The translations under genes and the position numbers were made by a program. Of a DNA stretch of 6,579 nucleotides, positions 1 to 6,290 are shown in pieces. Position 1 is the first letter of the stretch. Each line of letters begins with the position of its first letter. Origin of the DNA: an uncultured Acidobacteriota bacterium. GTDB lineage: Bacteria; Acidobacteriota; Vicinamibacteria; Vicinamibacterales; UBA8438. The stretch lies in NCBI GenBank assembly GCA_937888665.1, contig CALBET010000172.1:1-6579 (forward strand). Direction: 5' to 3'. A model generated the notes under the pieces. The model did no database searches and had not been told where the DNA came from. It saw only the letters and a list, made by a program, of their open reading frames with translations.

Positions 1-243
1 CCCGGGTGGCACATTCAAGAACAAGAATTCGCCATTGCCCCCTGTGGTCACCGTCGCGGCCGTCTCGTTGAGCACCGCCGTCGCGCCGACCACGCCGCTC
101 CCATCACTCCGAAGAATGCGCCCCTCGATGCGCCCCGCCTCCTGGGCCGCCATGGTGGCTGGGATCAGCCCCAGGACAAGGGCCGCGATGGGCACGCCGA
201 CCGACCTGCGGGTGAGCACACTCCGCCAGTGACCCAGCACCAT
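1..243 (-). CDS. Secreted protein with carboxypeptidase-regulatory-like N-terminus, probable TonB-dependent (Oar-like) receptor; 3' end outside window
   Basis: Reading leftward from an ATG at 243-241, the frame stays open to base 1, giving 81 residues of an incomplete protein. Residues 1-13 are short and basic (three Arg), about 16-31 are hydrophobic, and TMAA followed by Gln34 makes a plausible signal peptidase I site, so the product is exported. Residues 38-81 (GRIEGRILRSDGSGVVGATA, then a TVTTGGNGEFLFLNVPPG strand-turn-strand) have the look of a CarboxypepD_reg/plug-type beta-sandwich: a GxVxD-like opening, 'G..V.GA.V' and 'T...G.F.F.NVPPG'. In Acidobacteriota and Bacteroidota this module usually opens large TonB-dependent outer-membrane receptors. 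An AGGGG lies 8 bases before the ATG and supports this start. The receptor domain itself lies beyond the left edge, so an exported enzyme or adhesin with the same N-terminal module cannot be excluded. It is divergent from the sigma-factor/kinase pair. Confidence 0.8.
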   Translation of the reverse strand, partial: MVLGHWRSVLTRRSVGVPIAALVLGLIPATMAAQEAGRIEGRILRSDGSGVVGATAVLNETAATVTTGGNGEFLFLNVPPG

Positions 244-371
244 GGGCTTTACCCCTGTCGTGAACCAGCCGACGGATGTCGGAGTCTCACGGCCCCCCTC
301 AATAGCTTCTAAACGCCACAGAGTCGTCAACCGGACAAATTGAGAAACCGGAAGAACGCCGGGAGGCGGGT

Positions 372-400
372 TTGAAGGCCGTCCGTGAACGGGCTACAAT
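372..400 (+). promoter_or_regulatory. Predicted sigma70-type promoter of the sigma-factor/kinase pair
   Basis: TTGAAG at 372-377 (4 of 6 to TTGACA) and TACAAT at 395-400 (5 of 6 to TATAAT) are separated by exactly 17 bases. Transcription would start near 406-408, leaving a leader of about 60 bases before the ATG at 470. The pair stands out against GC-rich surroundings. It implies transcription by the housekeeping holoenzyme. I saw no AAC...CGTC-type ECF promoter in the same gap, so autoregulation by the encoded sigma factor is not evident. Confidence 0.6.
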
Positions 401-405
401 GCGCC

Positions 406-434
406 CCCATAGCCCAGAGATGAGCCCATAGCCC
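406..434 (+). repeat. Direct repeat CCCATAGCCC x2 in the leader of the sigma-factor gene
   Basis: The 10-mer CCCATAGCCC occurs at 406-415 and again at 425-434, with start points 19 bases apart (nearly two helical turns). The first copy sits at the predicted transcription start of the TACAAT promoter. That position suits an operator for a dimeric or tandem-binding repressor, but no protein is known here and the repeat could be chance or slippage. Confidence 0.5.
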
Positions 435-443
435 CTGTGGGGC
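431..443 (+). other. Short GC hairpin in the leader of the sigma-factor gene
   Basis: GCCCC (431-435), loop TGT and GGGGC (439-443) form a five-pair, all-GC stem with a three-base loop, about 26 bases before the sigma-factor start. It overlaps the second copy of the CCCATAGCCC repeat. There is no following T-run, so it is not a terminator. A small effect on mRNA stability or translation is possible but unproven. Confidence 0.3.
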
Positions 444-469
444 CGGACGGTGGCGTCGAGTGAACGGCC

Positions 470-1096
470 ATGACGAACGGTCTGCCCTCCGAGGGCACCT
501 CTGCAAAGCCTGCGGCGAGGGCGTCAGACGACGACGTTGCCTCGACCGCGAGGTTGCTCGCGCAGGCGCGCGGCGGCAATTCGGAGGCCCTCGATGTGCT
601 GTTCGGGCGCCACATCCCACCGCTGCGTCGATGGGCTTCGGGCCGGCTTCCCCGCTGGGCGCGTGACATCACCGACACGGAGGATCTTGTCCAAGAAACG
701 GTCTTGCAGACGTTCAAGAGAATCGAGGCATTCAAGCCGCGCGGCGAGGGGGCCCTGCACGCCTACCTGCGCCAAGCGTTACTGAATCGCATCAGGAGCG
801 AGTTCAGGCATAAGGGGCGCACCCCCCCGGTTGGCGTGCTCGATTCGAAGATCGAGGACCCTGGGACGTCACCCATCGAGGCGGCAATTGGGCAGGAGGC
901 CCTGGAGCACTACGAGCGTGCGCTGGCGCACCTGCGGCCGGTCGAGAAAGACCTGATCGTCAGTCGCGTCGAGCTGGACTTGACCTATCAGGAGATCGCG
1001 GACGCCTTCGGGAAGCCGTCGATGGACGCGGCTCGGAAAGCGACGGTGCGCGCCCTGGTGCGACTGGCGGACGAAATGGCGCGCTTGAGGGCCTAA
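470..1096 (+). CDS. ECF-type RNA polymerase sigma factor, kinase-linked
   Basis: This 208-residue protein directs RNA polymerase to a dedicated promoter set. Residues 1-24 are a low-complexity, Ala/Ser-rich tail. Region 2 spans about 25-116 and contains the core-binding motif DTEDLVQETVLQTFKRIEAF (69-88), followed by an HAYLRQALLNRIRSEFRHK segment (97-115) that matches the -10-recognition helix. A linker at about 116-140 leads to region 4 at about 144-203, whose helix-turn-helix is around LTYQEIADAFGKPSMDAARK (171-190). Size and absence of region 3 fit the ECF class. The acidic residues of region 2.2 (D69, E71, D72) are present, so core binding should not require phosphorylation as proposed for acid-lacking ECF43 factors. 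However, Thr70 sits where DAED has Ala and is a possible phosphosite. No anti-sigma gene follows; instead a kinase gene starts 3 bases after the stop. The start is the ATG at 470, with only a weak GAG at 458-460 as ribosome site. The exact ECF group was not determined. Confidence 0.9.
   Translation: MTNGLPSEGTSAKPAARASDDDVASTARLLAQARGGNSEALDVLFGRHIPPLRRWASGRLPRWARDITDTEDLVQETVLQTFKRIEAFKPRGEGALHAYLRQALLNRIRSEFRHKGRTPPVGVLDSKIEDPGTSPIEAAIGQEALEHYERALAHLRPVEKDLIVSRVELDLTYQEIADAFGKPSMDAARKATVRALVRLADEMARLRA
1086..1091 (+). promoter_or_regulatory. Ribosome binding site of the kinase gene, inside the sigma-factor reading frame
   Basis: TGAGGG at 1086-1091 lies 8 bases before the ATG at 1100 and is embedded in the last codons of the sigma factor, whose stop is at 1094-1096. 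This good Shine-Dalgarno match fixes the kinase start. It also implies translational coupling, so that sigma factor and kinase are made together. Confidence 0.65.
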
Positions 1097-1099
1097 GCG

Positions 1100-4000
1100 A
1101 TGTCGGTTCTGGATGAGGCCGCTTCGGCGGTGGCCGACGGCATCCCCGTTGCTTGGTCGACCATTGAGTCGGCGGCTCTCAGTGACGCGGAGCGCGCCAG
1201 CCTGCGCGAGCTACGGCTGATCGCCGGGATTTCGAGTTTTCACGCCACGCTCCACTCCGGGTCTCGTCTGGACACCCGGTCGAGCCCTGCCAAACCCCCG
1301 TCTCAGGCAGAGCCCCCGTTTCAGTGGGGGGCATTGCAGGTCATCGAGTTGATCGGCCGCGGCGCGTTCGGCGACGTCTACCGGGCGTGGGACCCGCGGC
1401 TCGACCGGGAGGTGGCGCTCAAGCTGATTCGTTCCGACGATGCCGACCCCGGCGCGCGCGGAGCAGACGTGATCGAAGAAGGTCGTGTGCAGGCCCGCGT
1501 GCACCATTCCGGCGTTATCACCGTCTACGGCGCCGATCGCATCGAGGGCCGCGTGGGGCTCTGGATGGAACTCATCGAGGGCGACACGCTGGAAGTAGAA
1601 CTGCGGGCACGCGGACCCTTTCCCGCGGAGGAGGTGGTGCAGATCGGGGTTGCGCTCTGCGAGGCGGTGGGCGCGGTGCACGAGGCCGGCCTGCTCCATC
1701 GAGACGTGAAGGCGCAGAATGTCATGCGCCACGCCAGTGGGCGGCTCGTCCTGGCCGACTTCGGGACGGGCCAGGCGCTCGAAGACGGCACCCCCTCCGG
1801 GGAACCGTTGACGCCCGGGGGCATGGCGGGAACGCCGTTGTACCTGGCGCCGGAGCTGTTCGAGGGACAGGCCGCGACACGCCAGAGCGAGCTCTACAGC
1901 CTGGGGGTCCTGCTCTATCACCTAGCGACCGGGTCCTATCCGGTGGGGGGACGAACGGTGGCGGAGTTGCGTGCCGCCCACCGGGCAGGGCGACGGACCC
2001 CGCTGGGCGAGCAACGCGGGGACCTGCCGGAACGCGTGGCGCGCGCGATCGAGCGGTCGATCCACCATGAGGCGGGGCAGCGTCAGGCGAGTATCGCCGA
2101 CCTGCGACGAGAGCTGGCTGGCTCTGACGCATGGCGGGACGCGACCGGCGCGATCGGCAGTCGGATTGGCGCCTACCAACTGACCGCGCTGGTGGGCGAG
2201 GGGGGGGTGGGCCCGGTGTACCGCGCACGGGACCGGACACATTCCCGGGAGGTGGCGCTCAGGGTGCTCTCCGAGGCGTTCACGGACGACCCGAACCAGC
2301 GGGCCCGCTTCGGACGAGAGACCGCGCTGCTCACTTCTCTCCGCCACCCCAACATTGCCCAGGTCTATGGGCTGGAAGCGGCCGAGGGTGCGACGGTGTT
2401 GATTCGCGAGCTGGTTGACGGCCCGACGCTGGCCGACCGCATCGCACACGGGGCGATGCCGCCCGACGAGGCGCTGTCGATCGCGAGGCAGATCGCCGAG
2501 GCGCTGAACGCGGCGCACGGGCTGGGCATCCTCCATCGCGACCTCCAGCCGGCCAACATCGGCGTACGCGACGACGGCACAGTGAAAGTGCTCGACTTCG
2601 GGCTGACGGACCACGTCGGCCTCGATCTGGGTGGGGCATCGATCGACCCGGCGGCGGCCATTGCGAGTGTCGTCCTGACGCGGACGGCGGCATACCTGTC
2701 ACCCGAGCAGGCGGACGGGCAGGCAGCCGACAGGCGCAGCGACGTGTGGGCGTTCGGCTGCGTGCTCTACGAGATGCTGACGGGGCGCCGAGCCTTCGTT
2801 GGGGACACGGTGTTCCACACGTTGGCGGCGGTGCGGACCCAAGACGTCGATCTCGACGCGCTGCCGACCGATACCTCTTCGGCGGTCCGTCGGCTCGTGC
2901 GGCGCTGCCTCGAGCGAGCGCCAGAGCGGCGGCTTCGGGACATTGCGGACGGGTTGCTCGAGTTCGACGAAGGCGAGGAAGTGCCCCCTCCGGTTGCCCC
3001 AACGCGGCGGACCGTCCCCTGGGTGGCCGGAGCCGCGGTCGGGGCGGTCCTGGCGGGTCTCATCGTCTGGACCGCGGTCGCCACTCCCCCACCGCCCCCC
3101 CGGGACGCCCTGTCGGTGCTGCTCCCAGCAGACATCAGCCTCCCGCCAGACATGAATATCGTTGCGGCGATGTCGCCGGACGGGCGGGACCTCGTCTACG
3201 TGGGGCAGACCGGGAACAGGACCCAGCTGTTTCACCGCCCACTCGACCAGGTGGACGCAGTACCGATGGCGGACACGGACGGGGCCGTGAATCCGTTCTT
3301 CTCGCCTGATGGGGAGTGGGTGGGGTTCAAGGTCGGCAACAGCTTCAGAAAGGTCTCGCTCGCCGGCGGTGCATCTGTAAAAGTGTGTGACCTCCCCGAG
3401 AACCCGGTTGAGGACCGGTTCGAACTGGGCGCGGCATGGAGCCAGGACGACATGATCTGGTTTGGTCACTCGAACACCGGGCTCTACCGGGTGGCGGCCG
3501 CCGGCGGGGTCCCCCAGTTGATGACCGCCCCTGGCGCGGTGAACGAGGTCGTGACCGGACACTACTGGCCTCAGCCGCTACCTGACGGTCGAGCCATTCT
3601 GTATTCGGCGGCCGGCTCCAGAACCGTTGAGGTGTTCATCCCAGAGACGGGTGAGCACCGAATCTTGGCGGAGGGCTGGCGGCCATGGTTCGCGCCAAGC
3701 GGCCACATCGTGTTCTCCGATGTCGTTGGTGACGGAACACTCTGGGCCCTTCCGTTTGATATAGATCGGTTGGAAGCCACAGGCGAGCCGGTGCAGGTCC
3801 GGGAGGGCGTAAGAAGACTCGCATCCGGCACGACTCAGGCGTACGTGGGAGCCGACGGGACACTCGTCTATGTGCCAGACAGGGGGCCAACAGGCAGCAC
3901 CCAGACGCTTGTGTGGGTCGACAAGCAGGGGAACGAGGACCCGATTGACGCGCCGGCTCGTGCCTATCGCTCTCCGCGCGTGTCGCCCGATGGGACACGG

Positions 4001-4921
4001 GTGGCGGTAGGCGTTCTCATCGCACCGGGGCAGAATATCTGGATTCACGATCTAGTCAACGGCTCAGACACGCGCCTTACGGACGCTCAAGACACCTCCA
4101 GATTCCCGCTGTGGACTCAGGACAGCCAGCGTGTTGTCTTCGGCGGGGGGACCTTCGGGGACCTGGCCTGGAAGGCGGCCGATGGCACCGGCGAGGTCGA
4201 CGTGCTGGTGTCGGACCCCGAGCGGGGCTTCTTCCCATCATCCTGGTCCCAGGACGGACGCAGCTTGGTGTTCATAGACTGGGACTCCACTGGGCCTACC
4301 GGGTTCAACCTCGGAATGGTGACACTGGGCGGAGCACAACCCTGGGAGTTTCTCCGGAAGACGGAATACGCCGAAAGCTCGCCATCTGTCTCACCCGACG
4401 GGCGGTTGCTGGCCTACCAATCGAATGATTCAGGTCGGTACGAGATCTATGTGACACCGTTTCCAAACGTGGATACCGTCCGGATCAAGGTGTCGACCAA
4501 CGGCGGACTCTCGCCCGCGTGGTCGCCGGCCGGCGGGGAGTTGTACTACCGACAGGGAACCGACTGCGGCCGCTCCACTCCAGAAGGACCTGACTCCGAC
4601 AATGACACTGGCGCCACCTCCCTCGAGATGTGTCGGAAGGCCATGATGTCGGTCACCGTGGACACCGAGCCCACACTGACGTCCGGGCTCCCCGAGGTGC
4701 TCTTCGAGGACCCGTACTATTCCCCAACTGGTCGACACTATGACGTTGCGAGCGATGGGCGGTTCCTGATGCTCAAACGCACGCAGGCTCCAACCGAGCT
4801 GATCGTGGTCCGCAACTGGATCGAGGAACTCACCGAGCGGGCGCCACCTCGCGATATCGAGAAGCAACAGTGGGACGAGGACGTGGAGGGCTTAAAGATT
4901 ACCGCGCCGCGTGAGCCTTGA
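1100..4921 (+). CDS. Transmembrane Ser/Thr kinase with tandem kinase and pseudokinase domains and a PD40 beta-propeller sensor
   Basis: This 1273-residue protein is probably an inner-membrane signalling receptor. Residues 1-79 form a helical, then Pro/Ser-rich extension. Kinase domain 1 (about 80-340) is complete: GRGAFGDVY loop (86-94), Lys108, Glu127, HRDVKAQN (200-207), DFG (220-222), APE (250-252); the usual helix-F Asp is Glu264. Kinase-fold domain 2 (about 358-623) has GEGGVGPVY (366-374), Glu407, HRDLQPAN (479-486), DFG (499-501) and SPE (534-536). Its VAIK Lys is Arg388 and its HRDLK Lys is Gln483, so it is likely a pseudokinase. A single helix at about 638-660 is followed by a Pro run. 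The rest is a periplasmic PD40/TolB-like propeller with about 12 'SPDGr.l.y'-type repeats (near 691, 735, 781, 827, 866, 918, 962, 1006, 1050, 1098, 1142, 1218). One repeat region carries an insertion with Cys1156 and Cys1178. Usual kinase-TM-PD40 proteins have one kinase domain and about 900 residues. Its place right after the sigma-factor gene suggests control of that factor; the substrate and ligand are unknown. Confidence 0.92.
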   Translation: MSVLDEAASAVADGIPVAWSTIESAALSDAERASLRELRLIAGISSFHATLHSGSRLDTRSSPAKPPSQAEPPFQWGALQVIELIGRGAFGDVYRAWDPRLDREVALKLIRSDDADPGARGADVIEEGRVQARVHHSGVITVYGADRIEGRVGLWMELIEGDTLEVELRARGPFPAEEVVQIGVALCEAVGAVHEAGLLHRDVKAQNVMRHASGRLVLADFGTGQALEDGTPSGEPLTPGGMAGTPLYLAPELFEGQAATRQSELYSLGVLLYHLATGSYPVGGRTVAELRAAHRAGRRTPLGEQRGDLPERVARAIERSIHHEAGQRQASIADLRRELAGSDAWRDATGAIGSRIGAYQLTALVGEGGVGPVYRARDRTHSREVALRVLSEAFTDDPNQRARFGRETALLTSLRHPNIAQVYGLEAAEGATVLIRELVDGPTLADRIAHGAMPPDEALSIARQIAEALNAAHGLGILHRDLQPANIGVRDDGTVKVLDFGLTDHVGLDLGGASIDPAAAIASVVLTRTAAYLSPEQADGQAADRRSDVWAFGCVLYEMLTGRRAFVGDTVFHTLAAVRTQDVDLDALPTDTSSAVRRLVRRCLERAPERRLRDIADGLLEFDEGEEVPPPVAPTRRTVPWVAGAAVGAVLAGLIVWTAVATPPPPPRDALSVLLPADISLPPDMNIVAAMSPDGRDLVYVGQTGNRTQLFHRPLDQVDAVPMADTDGAVNPFFSPDGEWVGFKVGNSFRKVSLAGGASVKVCDLPENPVEDRFELGAAWSQDDMIWFGHSNTGLYRVAAAGGVPQLMTAPGAVNEVVTGHYWPQPLPDGRAILYSAAGSRTVEVFIPETGEHRILAEGWRPWFAPSGHIVFSDVVGDGTLWALPFDIDRLEATGEPVQVREGVRRLASGTTQAYVGADGTLVYVPDRGPTGSTQTLVWVDKQGNEDPIDAPARAYRSPRVSPDGTRVAVGVLIAPGQNIWIHDLVNGSDTRLTDAQDTSRFPLWTQDSQRVVFGGGTFGDLAWKAADGTGEVDVLVSDPERGFFPSSWSQDGRSLVFIDWDSTGPTGFNLGMVTLGGAQPWEFLRKTEYAESSPSVSPDGRLLAYQSNDSGRYEIYVTPFPNVDTVRIKVSTNGGLSPAWSPAGGELYYRQGTDCGRSTPEGPDSDNDTGATSLEMCRKAMMSVTVDTEPTLTSGLPEVLFEDPYYSPTGRHYDVASDGRFLMLKRTQAPTELIVVRNWIEELTERAPPRDIEKQQWDEDVEGLKITAPREP

Positions 4922-4923
4922 GC

Positions 4924-4947
4924 CGTCTCTCTGCTCGACCGGAGACG
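4924..4947. terminator. Possible weak hairpin between convergent genes
   Basis: CGTCTC (4924-4929) pairs with GAGACG (4942-4947) around a 12-base loop in the 67-bp gap between the kinase stop and the TRAP permease stop. A T:G pair (4930/4941) could extend the stem. No T-run follows on either strand, so this is a poor intrinsic terminator. It is listed because it is the only inverted repeat I could see between the two convergent genes. Confidence 0.2.
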
Positions 4948-4988
4948 CCTACGATGTGGCGCAGAACCAAATTACCGACGCACCGGGG

Positions 4989-6290
4989 TCAGTTCATCTG
5001 TGACGGCAGCCACAGGGCAATCTGTGGAAACGCGATGACCAGCGCAATGATGACCAGTTCGCCGGCGACGAACGGCAGCACGCCCATGAAGATGTCACTC
5101 ATCGGCACCTCGGGCGCGGTGCGGCGCATCACGAAGACATTGGCGCCGATCGGCGGGGTCACCAGCGCCAGCTCGGCCATCATCACCGCGAAGACGCCGA
5201 ACCAGATCGGGTCGATGCCCAGTTGGCGGACGACCGGCATGACAAACGGAATCGTCAGCACCAGCATCCCGAACACGTCCACCATGGCCCCGAGCACGAG
5301 ATAGAGGAGCACCAGCAGAATCAGAAACGGGATCCGCCCCAGATCCATCGCGACCAGTGCGCCCACCATATTTTCGGTGAGGCCGGTCACCGCCAGGAAC
5401 CGGGCTACCAGATAGCCGCCCACGATGATGGCGAAGATCATCGCGCTGATCAGGGCGGTTTCCTCGAGCGCGGTGCTCATGGCCCGCGTCGTGAGACGGC
5501 GGCGCAGCGCCGCCATGACCAGCACGCCGGTGCATCCCACTCCGGCGGCCTCGGTCGGCGTGAACACACCGCCATAGATGCCCCCGATCACCAGCAAGAA
5601 CAGCGCCAGAATGGGGACAAGGCCGACCGTCGACGTCCACCGCTCATGCCACGTCGCCCCCGGCCCCGGTGGACCGAGCGACGGGGTGATCATGCACCGG
5701 ACGAGGATGATGGCGGAGAACATGGCGGCGGTCAGGATGCCGGGCACGATACCGGCAATGAACAACGCCCCGATCGACGTCTCCGTCATGACACCGTAGA
5801 AGATGAAGATGAGACTGGGCGGGATCAGGATACCGAGGGTGCCGGACGCCGCCAATGCGCCGGTGGCCAGACGCGGATGGTACTTATAGCGACGCATTTC
5901 GGGCATGACGATGGCGCCCATCGTCGCCACGGTCGCGATGCTGGACCCGGTGACGGCGCCGAACGCGCCGCACGCGATCACCGAGGTGATCGCCATCCCC
6001 CCTGGCACCTTGCTGATCCAGGTGCGGACCCCGTCGTAGAGGTCAGACGCCAGCCCGGTACGAAACACGAGCTGCCCCATCAGCACGAACAGCGGGATGG
6101 TCACGAAGACAAAGCTGCGCCCCTCGTTCCAGGGAATGAGCAGCGTGTGGGCCATGGCCGGCCCGGGGCCCTCCAGCAGCCATAGCCCCACCGCTCCGGT
6201 CACCGCCATCGCGAACGCGATGGGCACCCCCAGCACCAACAGCAGGACCATGACCACGATCCCAACCAGTCCGGCCAGCGTGAGACTCAC
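4989..6290 (-). CDS. dctM: TRAP transporter large permease subunit, DctM family
   Basis: This 433-residue polytopic membrane protein matches the usual DctM length of about 425-435. The subunit is the ion-coupled transport channel of tripartite ATP-independent periplasmic transporters, which import mainly carboxylates and sialic acid; the substrate here cannot be read from the sequence. Family hallmarks are visible: IPLFVLMG (65-72), GAVTGSSIATVATMG (111-125), AASGTLGILIPPS (147-159), GGIYGGVFTPTEAAGVG (236-252), and LVTPPIGANVFVM (376-388). Hydrophobic segments run throughout, roughly 4-38, 60-76, 98-130, 140-198, 221-262, 278-300, 320-352, 362-388 and 402-429. The start is GTG at 6290-6288, sharing GTGA with the stop of the upstream small subunit, which indicates translational coupling; an AAGGG lies 12 bases before it. 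The solute-binding DctP subunit is not in the window and may lie beyond the right edge. Confidence 0.95.
   Translation of the reverse strand: MSLTLAGLVGIVVMVLLLVLGVPIAFAMAVTGAVGLWLLEGPGPAMAHTLLIPWNEGRSFVFVTIPLFVLMGQLVFRTGLASDLYDGVRTWISKVPGGMAITSVIACGAFGAVTGSSIATVATMGAIVMPEMRRYKYHPRLATGALAASGTLGILIPPSLIFIFYGVMTETSIGALFIAGIVPGILTAAMFSAIILVRCMITPSLGPPGPGATWHERWTSTVGLVPILALFLLVIGGIYGGVFTPTEAAGVGCTGVLVMAALRRRLTTRAMSTALEETALISAMIFAIIVGGYLVARFLAVTGLTENMVGALVAMDLGRIPFLILLVLLYLVLGAMVDVFGMLVLTIPFVMPVVRQLGIDPIWFGVFAVMMAELALVTPPIGANVFVMRRTAPEVPMSDIFMGVLPFVAGELVIIALVIAFPQIALWLPSQMN

Noticed and set aside
35..232. 65-residue plus-strand open frame at the left edge
   Set aside because: It is antisense to a reading frame with a clear signal peptide and conserved beta-sandwich motif, and has no domain of its own.
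300..330. Minus-strand promoter for the left gene with TTGACG at 330-325
   Set aside because: The -35 is good, but no hexamer at 16-18 bases spacing resembles TATAAT (best about 3 of 6), so I do not call a promoter; the site may still serve another sigma factor.
1324..2070. Plus-strand 248-residue open frame inside the kinase gene
   Set aside because: Arg/Gly/Ala-rich translation with no motifs, fully inside the well-supported kinase frame; typical GC-rich out-of-frame shadow.
2699..3562. Minus-strand 287-residue open frame opposite the pseudokinase/TM/propeller junction
   Set aside because: No domain, no credible ribosome site, and overlaps a strongly supported gene throughout.
4922..4988. 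Small RNA or strong bidirectional terminator in the convergent gap
   Set aside because: Only a 6-bp stem with a long loop and no T-runs; not enough to call an RNA gene or a confident terminator.
5223..6185. Long open frame on the plus strand (320 residues) opposite dctM
   Set aside because: Its product is extremely rich in Arg, His, Gly, Asp and Gln with no recognisable domain. It is the mirror of GC-rich codons of a clear DctM gene, so it is an antisense shadow.
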